Assembly (NCBI GenBank): GCA_938021685.1
Contig: CALIFM010000260.1
Location: forward strand, 1-6,566
Length of the DNA stretch: 6,566 nt
Direction: 5' to 3'
Source: an uncultured Gammaproteobacteria bacterium
Lineage (GTDB): Bacteria > Pseudomonadota > Gammaproteobacteria > Arenicellales > Poriferihabitantaceae
Under the pieces are notes generated by a model. The model had not been told where the DNA came from. It saw only the letters and a list, made by a program, of their open reading frames with translations, and did not search any database. Numbering within the stretch: the first letter of the stretch is position 1; each line of letters starts with the position of its first letter. Positions 1-5,457 of the stretch are shown in pieces. The translations under genes were made by a program, and so were the position numbers.

Positions 1-48
1 GCGGACCATTATGCACGTATTTTGTTACGCTCTGCTTTGTTTAACTAG
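1..48 (+). CDS. Possible 3' end of an unidentified upstream gene (partial)
   Basis: Frame 1 is open from the left edge to a TAG at 46-48, giving 15 residues that end in RILLRSALFN. The other two + frames give less protein-like peptides: one stops at 42-44, the other runs into the next gene. A ribosome binding site for the next gene begins only a few bases after this stop, which fits a gene end in an operon-like arrangement. The fragment is too short to assign a family, and it could be non-coding sequence that is open by chance. Confidence 0.35.
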   Translation, partial: ADHYARILLRSALFN

Positions 49-66
49 CTTTATAAGGGGGCGGGC

Positions 67-279
67 ATGAGCGAGCAATCAAACAAGGAATCGGTTAGCT
101 TTTTAACGGCGCTACGCAGCGCCTTTGCTGGCTTGCTGGGTGTGCAAAGCAATGCTAATCGTGAGCGTGATTTTAACAGCGGTAAATTTTGGCACTTCTT
201 TATGGCAGGTGTAATTGTGACGGTGCTGTTTTTAGGCGCCGTGGGTTTGGTCGTGAAATTTATGATGATGGGGACATGA
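67..279 (+). CDS. DUF2970 family single-span membrane protein
   Basis: This 70-residue protein matches my recollection of the DUF2970 family. It has a short polar N-terminus, an amphipathic stretch (SFLTALRSAFAGLLG, residues 11-25), the family-like motif GVQSNANRERDF (25-36), and one hydrophobic membrane segment at about 43-65. The biochemical role of DUF2970 is not known. In many Betaproteobacteria such a gene sits inside the cytochrome oxidase cluster near ctaG and coxC, so a link to oxidase assembly or stability is plausible but inferred. The ATG at 67 is preceded by a strong purine-rich ribosome binding site, AAGGGGG, at about 55-61, which supports this start. The stop codon overlaps the ATG of the next gene (ATGA, 276-279), suggesting translational coupling. 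The length is normal for the family. Confidence 0.72.
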   Translation: MSEQSNKESVSFLTALRSAFAGLLGVQSNANRERDFNSGKFWHFFMAGVIVTVLFLGAVGLVVKFMMMGT

Positions 280-467
280 AATCAAAAAAAACTGTACAAG
301 AATTGAATCTTGATTTAGAAACGGTTATCAAGAAAATGAAAAAACTACAAAAGAAGATTGGTGCTGACGAGCAGCCAATGTCGATGCATCAATTGGATGA
401 TTTGACTAAGCTTGGGCGAAAATACACTAAGATTGTTGATAAAATAGCTAAAAAACAGGTTGTTTAG
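276..467 (+). CDS. Small charged helical protein, unknown function (63 aa)
   Basis: I do not recognise this 63-residue protein. It is very rich in lysine (about a quarter of residues) and has no membrane segment, signal peptide or cysteine. Residues 6-28 show hydrophobic residues spaced as in an amphipathic helix or short coiled coil (VQELNLDLETVIKKMKKLQ). A turn around ADEQP (30-34) leads to a second helix-like stretch, 37-60, so a two-helix hairpin is likely. The chosen ATG at 276 overlaps the stop of the DUF2970 gene as ATGA. A longer reading of the same frame back to 189 would run through the upstream gene and is less likely. No strong Shine-Dalgarno motif is visible beyond a G-rich GGGGAC just before the start, which fits coupled translation. 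Position and coupling suggest co-expression with the DUF2970 gene. A nucleic-acid-binding role is possible from the charge but unproven. Confidence 0.6.
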   Translation: MKSKKTVQELNLDLETVIKKMKKLQKKIGADEQPMSMHQLDDLTKLGRKYTKIVDKIAKKQVV

Positions 468-593
468 ATCTGAGTTGGGCTTTAGGTTTAAGCGCAATTG
501 ATAGGCGTAGAAAGATAATTAGCTAGACTAAACATGCGTCCAAAAAGATAATAGCTTCAAAGAGACGACTGGAGCCGTTAAAATACGGGTATA

Positions 594-622
594 GTCTTTA
601 TAGACAATTGCAGTCTAAAGAC
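594..622. repeat. Inverted repeat / possible hairpin or operator
   Basis: GTCTTTATAGAC (594-605) and GTCTAAAGAC (613-622) are complementary except for a two-base bulge. They form 7 plus 3 base pairs around a 7-base loop, AATTGCA. Each arm is itself a small palindrome with GTCT and AGAC at its ends, so there are four half-site-like tetramers in 29 bases. It could be an RNA hairpin or a regulator binding site. No T tract follows, so it is not a typical terminator. Confidence 0.45.
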
Positions 623-636
623 GAATTAGCTAATAT
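608..636 (+). promoter_or_regulatory. Weak sigma70-like promoter candidate for coxB (distal)
   Basis: TTGCAG (608-613) and TAATAT (631-636) are separated by the preferred 17 bases and match three and four of six consensus positions. The elements overlap the inverted repeat at 594-622 and the ATTAGCTAAT palindrome at 625-634, so a repressor or activator could act here. The match is weak and AT-rich DNA gives many such hits, so this is only a candidate. Confidence 0.2.
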
Positions 637-717
637 CCCGCTCTTGGTCCGTTATATAAAACAATTGCGGCAAGCTGTAGTGAAAGTTAGCAATTAAATG
701 GATAAAAAACAATAAAA

Positions 718-745
718 TTGATTCGTAAGCACTGGCTTTTAATAC
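718..745 (+). promoter_or_regulatory. Weak sigma70-like promoter candidate for coxB (proximal)
   Basis: TTGATT (718-723) and TAATAC (740-745) are separated by 16 bases. This would place a transcript start near 752, about 50 bases before the coxB start codon. The -35 element matches four of six positions, and the -10 element matches three. It is the better placed of the two candidates for a short leader, but the match is too weak for a firm call. Confidence 0.22.
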
Positions 746-800
746 GAGTTTAAAGCGAGTCAATTCCTGAAATATTTAAATTTATATTGAGGCATTCGTA

Positions 801-1943
801 ATGACTAAATTCACCAAGGTGGTGGCCGTTATATTTGGGCTGATTACCGCCGCAACCGCGCAAGCGGATTGGACAATGAATATGCGTAAAGGGGCCACTG
901 ATATCAGTCATGATATCTTTGACTTGCATATGATTGTGCTGTGGGTGTGTGTGGCGATTGGTGTGTTGGTGTTTGGTGTGATGATTTGGTCGATGATTTA
1001 TCACCGCAAATCACGTGGTTATGAGGCATCAGACTTTCATGAAAGCACTTTGGTTGAAATTGTGTGGACAGTGATACCGGCAGTTATTTTGATTTTGCTG
1101 GCAATTCCTGCAGGAAAGATGCTCATTGATATTGAAGATTCCAGCAATTCCGATATGACCGTCAAGGTAACGGGTTATCAATGGAAGTGGGAGTATGAAT
1201 ATCCAGAAGAGGGCATTAGCTTTTTTAGTAATCTAGCAGCCAGCAGCCGTGAGGCAGCCGGCTTAAAGGCGGGGGTCAATCCTGCAACGGTTGACCATTA
1301 TTTGCTGGAGGTGGACAACCCTTTAGTGCTGCCAGTTGGTAAAAAAGTGCGTTTTTTACTGACTTCAAATGATGTGAACCATGCTTGGTGGACGCCAGAT
1401 CTAGCAATCAAGAAGGATGCGATTCCGGGCTTTATTAATGATATGTGGGCTACAATCAATGAACCAGGCATCTATCGTGGTCAATGTGCGGAGTTATGCG
1501 GCCGTGACCATGGCTTTATGCCCGTGGTGGTGGTAGCTAAAACACAAGAGGATTACGATGCTTGGGTTGCTGAGCAAAAAGGCGCCGCTGCAGCAAAAGC
1601 AGAAGAAGCCGATAAAGAGTGGTCAAAAGAAGAGTTGATGACTAAAGGCGAAGAAGTCTATAACACCAGTTGTGCTTCGTGCCACTTGCAAACCGGTGAA
1701 GGCATACCTGGGGTATTCCCTTCGTTAATAGGCAGTCCGCTGACGATAGGTGATAGCATTGACGAGCATATAGATGTTGTGCTGAACGGCAAAAGTGGTA
1801 CTGCAATGCAGGCCTTTGGCAATCAGCTAGATGACGCTGAATTAGCTGCAGTGATCACCTATGAGCGTAATGCATGGGGTAACAATGCCGATGGTGACGA
1901 CAAACAAATTGTTCAACCATCAATGATCAAGGCCAAGCGCTAG
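801..1943 (+). CDS. coxB: Cytochrome c oxidase subunit II with fused cytochrome c domain (caa3 type)
   Basis: CoxB receives electrons on the periplasmic side and passes them through a binuclear CuA centre to CoxA. This 380-residue form starts with a signal peptide (cleavage likely after AQA, residue 22). Two membrane segments follow at about 44-67 and 84-107, then the CuA cupredoxin domain. Its ligands are all present: His194, Cys229, Glu231, Cys233, His237 and Met240, in the motif CAELCGRDHGFM. The aromatic pair WW at 196-197 corresponds to the usual electron entry site. An Ala/Lys/Glu-rich linker (about 259-277) leads to a C-terminal class I cytochrome c domain with heme motif CASCH (291-295) and a probable distal ligand Met336. 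The fused heme domain marks a caa3-type enzyme. The ATG is preceded by GAGG at 789-792, eight bases away. It is the first gene of the operon; coxA follows after 34 bases. Confidence 0.97.
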   Translation: MTKFTKVVAVIFGLITAATAQADWTMNMRKGATDISHDIFDLHMIVLWVCVAIGVLVFGVMIWSMIYHRKSRGYEASDFHESTLVEIVWTVIPAVILILLAIPAGKMLIDIEDSSNSDMTVKVTGYQWKWEYEYPEEGISFFSNLAASSREAAGLKAGVNPATVDHYLLEVDNPLVLPVGKKVRFLLTSNDVNHAWWTPDLAIKKDAIPGFINDMWATINEPGIYRGQCAELCGRDHGFMPVVVVAKTQEDYDAWVAEQKGAAAAKAEEADKEWSKEELMTKGEEVYNTSCASCHLQTGEGIPGVFPSLIGSPLTIGDSIDEHIDVVLNGKSGTAMQAFGNQLDDAELAAVITYERNAWGNNADGDDKQIVQPSMIKAKR

Positions 1944-1977
1944 TGCGCGTAGCAATAGAAATTAAGAGGAAATAATC

Positions 1978-3561
1978 ATGAATGCACATGCAGTAGACGC
2001 ACACGACGATCATGACCACCATGGGCCAGATAAAGGCTTAATGCGTTGGGTTAGAACGACTAATCATAAAGATATTGGCACCTTATATTTACTATTTTCT
2101 TTGCTGATGTTTTTCGTCGGCGGCGCGATGGCGCTCGTGATTCGCGCAGAGTTATTTCAGCCGGGTTTACAGTTTGTGGATCCGAACTTCTTTAACCAAA
2201 TGACCACCATGCATGCCCTGATTATGATTTTTGGCGTGGTAATGCCGGCATTTGTGGGGCTGGCTAATTGGATGCTGCCTATTATGGTAGGGGCGCCTGA
2301 TATGGCCTTGCCACGCATGAATAACTTCAGCTTTTGGATTCTGCCTTTTGCTGCCACAATGCTTATCGGTACTTTGTTTGTCGAAGGCGGTGGTCCTGCG
2401 GCAGGTTGGACGATGTATCCGCCCTTGGTATTGCAAGGCGGCAAGTCATTTCCAATGCTGATTTTCTCGGTGCATTTACTGGGGATCTCATCCATCATGG
2501 GCGCGATTAATATCGTTGCAACGATCATGAATTTGCGTGCTCCAGGCATGACCTACATGAAAATGCCCTTGTTTGTATGGACGTGGTTCATTACCGCTTA
2601 TTTGTTGATTGCGACCATGCCTGTATTGGCTGGCGCAGTAACCATGCTGTTAACCGATAAATATTTTGCCACTAGCTTTTTTAGCGCCGCAGGCGGTGGT
2701 GACCCGGTGATGTTTCAGCATATCTTCTGGTTCTTTGGTCACCCTGAAGTATATATTTTGATTTTGCCTGCTTTCGGTATTGTGTCACAAATCATTCCTA
2801 CGTTTGCGCGTAAGCCTTTGTTTGGTTATGCTTCAATGGTGTACGCTACCGCTTCGATTGCGTTCTTATCGTTCATCGTTTGGGCGCACCACATGTTTAC
2901 CGTAGGTATGCCTGTGGTGGGAGAGCTGTTCTTTATGATGGCGACCATGTTGATTGCTGTGCCTACCGGCGTTAAAGTATTTAACTGGGTGTCCACAATG
3001 TGGCGCGGCTCTATGACCTTTGAAACACCAATGTTGTTTGCTATTGGCTTTGTCATTATGTTCACCATTGGTGGCTTATCGGGCTTGATGTTGGCAATGA
3101 CACCAATCGATTTCCAGTACCACGATACCTATTTTGTAGTGGCGCACTTCCACTATGTACTAGTGCCGGGCGCGGTGTTCTCAATTGTAGCGGCGGTTTA
3201 CTACTGGTTACCTAAGTGGACCGGGCATATGTATGACGAAAAACTAGGCCGCTTACACTTTTGGCTCTCGACTATTTTCGTGAATGTGCTGTTCTGGCCA
3301 CAGCATTATTTAGGCTTGGCCGGAATGCCGCGCCGTATTCCTGATTACGCGGTGCAGTTTGCTGATTTCAATATGATCTCATCCATTGGTGCATTTGGTT
3401 TTGGCCTGAGTCAGCTGCTATTTGTAGTGGTAGTGTTTAAAGCTATCCGCGGCGGTCAGCAGGCAACAGATCAAGTATGGGAAGGAGCTGAAGGCCTTGA
3501 GTGGACGTTGAGTTCACCTCCGCCTTATCACTCGTTCTCGGTGCAGCCAGAAATAAAATAG
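1978..3561 (+). CDS. coxA: Cytochrome c oxidase subunit I (heme a, heme a3-CuB)
   Basis: CoxA is the catalytic subunit that reduces oxygen to water and pumps protons. The 527-residue protein has the usual twelve membrane segments and is full length. Heme a ligands are His79 and His392, and the heme a3 ligand is His390 in VVAHFHYV. CuB is bound by His255 in HPEVY and by His304-His305. Tyr259 is the residue expected to cross-link to His255. Proton-path residues are intact: Asp108 with Asn115-Asn116 in GAPDMALPRMNN (D channel), Glu257, and Lys333 in TGVKVF (K channel). The pattern is that of A-type oxidases. Arg452-Arg453 should contact the heme propionates. The N-terminus before the first span is rich in His and Asp (residues 4-15), a tail I recall in other gammaproteobacterial CoxA proteins. 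A good ribosome binding site, AGAGGA (1965-1970), supports the ATG. Confidence 0.98.
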   Translation: MNAHAVDAHDDHDHHGPDKGLMRWVRTTNHKDIGTLYLLFSLLMFFVGGAMALVIRAELFQPGLQFVDPNFFNQMTTMHALIMIFGVVMPAFVGLANWMLPIMVGAPDMALPRMNNFSFWILPFAATMLIGTLFVEGGGPAAGWTMYPPLVLQGGKSFPMLIFSVHLLGISSIMGAINIVATIMNLRAPGMTYMKMPLFVWTWFITAYLLIATMPVLAGAVTMLLTDKYFATSFFSAAGGGDPVMFQHIFWFFGHPEVYILILPAFGIVSQIIPTFARKPLFGYASMVYATASIAFLSFIVWAHHMFTVGMPVVGELFFMMATMLIAVPTGVKVFNWVSTMWRGSMTFETPMLFAIGFVIMFTIGGLSGLMLAMTPIDFQYHDTYFVVAHFHYVLVPGAVFSIVAAVYYWLPKWTGHMYDEKLGRLHFWLSTIFVNVLFWPQHYLGLAGMPRRIPDYAVQFADFNMISSIGAFGFGLSQLLFVVVVFKAIRGGQQATDQVWEGAEGLEWTLSSPPPYHSFSVQPEIK

Positions 3562-3590
3562 TTTCTTTTGCTAAGGCGCAGCTTAACCTT

Positions 3591-3710
3591 ATGACTAAAA
3601 TAGATAACACTAAGCGTAACATTAACCGTACTGCGATCATTTTGTTCGTGTTGGCGGCAGTAATTATGGCAACGTTTTTCTATTTAGTAGCTACCCAAGT
3701 GGGTGCATAG
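3591..3710 (+). CDS. Small single-span protein, likely cytochrome oxidase small assembly protein (39 aa)
   Basis: This 39-residue protein has a charged N-terminus (KIDNTKRNINR, 3-13) followed by one membrane segment at about 14-35 and a very short tail. Its place between coxA and ctaG, its size and its layout resemble the small proteins annotated in other Proteobacteria as cytochrome oxidase small assembly protein. The molecular role is unclear. The frame is open back to a GTG at 3501, but that extension lies almost entirely inside coxA, so the ATG at 3591 is preferred. No good ribosome binding site precedes it (AAGG at 3573-3576 is too far), so translation may depend on coupling to coxA, which ends 29 bases upstream. 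The ctaG start follows the stop after 9 bases, consistent with one operon. Confidence 0.68.
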   Translation: MTKIDNTKRNINRTAIILFVLAAVIMATFFYLVATQVGA

Positions 3711-3719
3711 CGCGTAGCC

Positions 3720-4241
3720 ATGGAAAAGAAAACATCGGTTGTTAAGCTGTTTATGATTCCCATTGTGATGTTTGGCTTTGGTTATTTGATGGTGCCAATT
3801 TACGATGTTTTTTGCGACATTACTGGCATCAACGGTAAGACGGGGCGTGTGAGCGCCTCTCAGGCAGCCAGTCTTGAAAAGCAGCAAGAGCGCACGATTA
3901 AAGTGGAGTTTACTTCCACCGTGAATCAAGACGGTTCTTGGGATTTTGCACCTGATATGCCAACAATGGTGGTGCACCCCGGCGAGCCGTATACCACCAC
4001 CTTTACTGCGCGCAATAAGCTTGATGAACAACTAATCAGCCAATCGGTTCCTAGTGTGGCACCGTCTAAAGCTGCCGCTCATTTTAACAAGACAGAGTGC
4101 TTTTGCTTTGTTGAGCAAAAATTTGCAGCATTTGAAGAGCGCGCTATGCCGCTGACATTTATTATCGACCCAGATATTCCTGAAGATGTGGATATTGTGA
4201 CACTGTCTTATACTTTGTTCACAAAGCCGCATAATGGTTAA
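3720..4241 (+). CDS. ctaG: Cytochrome c oxidase assembly protein CtaG/Cox11 (CuB copper insertion)
   Basis: CtaG (Cox11) is a membrane-anchored copper chaperone that delivers copper to the CuB site of CoxA. The 173-residue protein has a short cytoplasmic N-terminus, one membrane anchor (about 8-28) and a periplasmic immunoglobulin-like domain. The copper-binding motif CFCF is present (Cys127 and Cys129 in KTECFCF). The conserved cysteine just after the anchor is Cys32 in PIYDVFCDITG. Other family signatures visible are SQSVPSVAPSKAA (107-119) and MPLTFIIDPDIP (143-154). His121 stands where I recall an aromatic residue in many relatives, a minor change. The length is normal. The ribosome binding site is poor, and the start lies 9 bases after the preceding small gene, suggesting coupled translation. 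The gene lies between coxA and coxC as in many proteobacterial cox operons. Confidence 0.96.
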   Translation: MEKKTSVVKLFMIPIVMFGFGYLMVPIYDVFCDITGINGKTGRVSASQAASLEKQQERTIKVEFTSTVNQDGSWDFAPDMPTMVVHPGEPYTTTFTARNKLDEQLISQSVPSVAPSKAAAHFNKTECFCFVEQKFAAFEERAMPLTFIIDPDIPEDVDIVTLSYTLFTKPHNG

Positions 4242-4273
4242 ACCCTTATTACCTATTTTTATAGAGGCAAACA

Positions 4274-5143
4274 ATGGCCAATTCATCTGAAAACCACTAT
4301 TACGTTCCGCATTGTACCAATTGGCCGATTTTGGGTTCTATTGGCTTAACCACTTTGCTTTGGGGCTTTATCATGTTCCTGAATGAAAGCGCTAATGGCA
4401 ATTATGTAATGATTGCGGGTGCGGTTATTTTGATCTATATGTTTTTTGGTTGGTTTGGCGAGGTGGTGCGCGAGAGCGAAGCGCAGCAGTATACTGCTTG
4501 GGAAGACAAGTCATTCCGCTTAGGTATGAGCTGGTTTATTTTTTCTGAAGTGATGTTTTTTGCTGCGTTTTTCGGTGCTTTATTCTATGCCCGTGTGTTT
4601 TCGGTGCCGTGGTTAGGTGGAGCGGGTGATGAGGTGGAAACTAACAAACTACTGTGGGACGGTTTTAAAGCTGTGTGGCCAACTAATGGCCCTGCGGAAT
4701 TGGGCGGGGAATATGAAAAAATGCATATGTGGCCGCTGCCTGCCATTAATACAATGATACTACTTACTTCCGGTGTGACCTGCACTTGGGCGCATCATGC
4801 ACTCAAAGCTGGTAATCGTTCGCAACTGATTTTAGGTTTGTTATTAACCGTGTTGCTGGGTTTTACTTTTATTGGCCTGCAGGTCGTAGAGTATCAAGAA
4901 GCTTATCGAGACTTAAATCTCAAATTAAGTACTGGCATATACGGCTCTACCTTTTTTATGCTCACTGGCTTTCACGGTTTTCATGTGATGATGGGCGCGA
5001 TCATTTTAACCGTAGTGCTGTTTCGCTGTATCCGGGGCCACTTTACTAAAGAGAACCATTTTGCCTTTGAGGCTGCGGCGTGGTACTGGCACTTCGTTGA
5101 TGTGGTATGGTTAGGCTTGTTTATCTTTGTTTATTGGTTGTAG
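4274..5143 (+). CDS. coxC: Cytochrome c oxidase subunit III
   Basis: CoxC is the third core subunit. It carries no redox metal but stabilises CoxA and supports sustained proton uptake through the D channel. The 289-residue protein has about seven membrane segments. Family signatures include WFIFSEVMFFAAFFGALFY (87-105) with the conserved membrane Glu92, the segment TGFHGFHVMMG (231-241) with His234 and His237, and the C-terminal WYWHFVDVVWL (270-280). A hydrophilic loop at about 113-150 between two spans is typical of proteobacterial subunit III. The ATG at 4274 is preceded by AGAGG at 4263-4267. It is the last gene of the coxB-to-coxC run. A strong terminator follows, so the downstream genes must be expressed separately. 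Confidence 0.97.
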   Translation: MANSSENHYYVPHCTNWPILGSIGLTTLLWGFIMFLNESANGNYVMIAGAVILIYMFFGWFGEVVRESEAQQYTAWEDKSFRLGMSWFIFSEVMFFAAFFGALFYARVFSVPWLGGAGDEVETNKLLWDGFKAVWPTNGPAELGGEYEKMHMWPLPAINTMILLTSGVTCTWAHHALKAGNRSQLILGLLLTVLLGFTFIGLQVVEYQEAYRDLNLKLSTGIYGSTFFMLTGFHGFHVMMGAIILTVVLFRCIRGHFTKENHFAFEAAAWYWHFVDVVWLGLFIFVYWL

Positions 5144-5159
5144 CAAAAACGCTTTGCTA
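5141..5159 (+). repeat. Hairpin overlapping the coxC stop codon
   Basis: TAGCAAA (5141-5147) and TTTGCTA (5153-5159) pair perfectly over 7 bases around a 5-base loop, AACGC. The stop codon TAG of coxC forms the base of the 5' arm. A short run, AATTTT, follows a few bases later. The stem is AT-rich and so weak; it may protect the mRNA 3' end or assist the stronger terminator that begins 8 bases downstream. Confidence 0.45.
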
Positions 5160-5166
5160 GAATTTT

Positions 5167-5197
5167 AAAAAGGCGCCACTTTGGTGGCGCTTTTTTT
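5167..5197. terminator. Bidirectional rho-independent terminator
   Basis: GCGCCAC (5173-5179) pairs with GTGGCGC (5184-5190) around a TTTG loop. A G-T wobble (5172/5191) and A-T pairs extend the stem outward. On the + strand seven T residues (5191-5197) follow the stem. On the minus strand five T residues (complement of 5167-5171) do so. The element lies between the 3' ends of coxC (+) and the DUF2909 gene (-), so it can end transcription from both sides. Confidence 0.93.
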
Positions 5198-5225
5198 ATT
5201 TCTGCAAAGAAATCAGAACTTGTTA

Positions 5226-5438
5226 TTAGCCGCCAACGCTGTGTGGTTGAATGAGGCCAAACTTTGCACCGATCAGAAGCAATAAAAATAAAAATACCGA
5301 TAAGCCAATACGTACAGTTAGAGCCTTAACTGTGCCAGTTGAGTTACTTTTGTCTTTGTTGAGACGGTACAATGCGGTAAACAAGCTCACGATAATGAAT
5401 AGCAGTAAAAGAACGACGATCAGTTTGAATAGCAGCAT
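5226..5438 (-). CDS. DUF2909 family twin transmembrane protein
   Basis: This 70-residue protein has two membrane segments (about 3-24 and 43-62) joined by a short polar, basic loop with the motif TVKALTVRIGLS (36-47). It ends in GLIQPH followed by a few residues. Size, two-span layout and the loop motif fit the DUF2909 family, named twin transmembrane protein in some annotations. These genes are a regular neighbour of cox operons between coxC and SURF1, so a role in oxidase assembly is likely but unproven. It is read opposite to the surrounding genes. Its stop faces the shared terminator at 5167-5197, and its ATG (complement of 5436-5438) lies 19 bases from the SURF1 start. I see no clear ribosome binding site. 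Any promoter must lie inside the SURF1 coding sequence. The 67-codon frame on the other strand of this region is a shadow. Confidence 0.85.
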   Translation of the reverse strand: MLLFKLIVVLLLLFIIVSLFTALYRLNKDKSNSTGTVKALTVRIGLSVFLFLLLLIGAKFGLIQPHSVGG

Positions 5439-5457
5439 ATTGATGCAGGTTTGAGCA

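Larger units (their letters stand above)
468..800. other. Non-coding leader and control region upstream of coxB
   Basis: This 333-base stretch has no credible open reading frame on either strand. It is AT-rich and holds several small structured elements. There is a bulged inverted repeat (594-605 with 613-622) and a 10-base palindrome, ATTAGCTAAT, at 625-634. A 9-base repeat, AATTAGCTA, occurs at 517-525 and 624-632. ACAATTGC occurs twice, at 604-611 and 661-668. Two weak sigma70-like promoter candidates lie in it and are listed separately. It most likely carries the promoter and untranslated leader of the oxidase operon. No clear FNR/Anr-type site (TTGATnnnnATCAA) is present. The coxB ribosome binding site GAGG (789-792) lies at its right end. 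Confidence 0.6.

Noticed and set aside
189..275. Earlier in-frame start for the 63-residue unknown protein
   Set aside because: It would run through the 3' half of the DUF2970 gene in another frame. The ATGA overlap at 276-279 is a more usual coupled start.
468..800. FNR/Anr-type anaerobic control site in the coxB leader
   Set aside because: TTGAT occurs at 498-502 and 718-722, but neither is followed by a properly spaced ATCAA half site.
750..1004. 84-codon minus-strand frame with a striking His-rich N-terminus
   Set aside because: It lies antisense to the start of coxB. The histidines arise from reading the GTG- and ATG-rich signal and membrane segment codons backwards. It has no ribosome binding site or family match.
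2157..2549. 130-codon minus-strand frame inside coxA
   Set aside because: It is fully antisense to a well conserved part of coxA with all catalytic residues on the + strand. The frame is open as a by-product of coxA codon use.
3501..3590. GTG start extending the 39-residue membrane protein upstream
   Set aside because: The extra 30 codons overlap the end of coxA almost entirely and add a segment unlike the small assembly proteins known at this position.
3684..4031. 115-codon minus-strand frame over ctaG
   Set aside because: It is antisense to the clearly recognised ctaG gene and crosses the gene boundary with the small upstream gene. No family resemblance is seen.
5251..5454. 67-codon + strand frame between coxC and SURF1
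   Set aside because: It is the complement of the DUF2909 gene. The minus-strand product has the expected two membrane spans and family motif, whereas this product is a low-complexity basic peptide.
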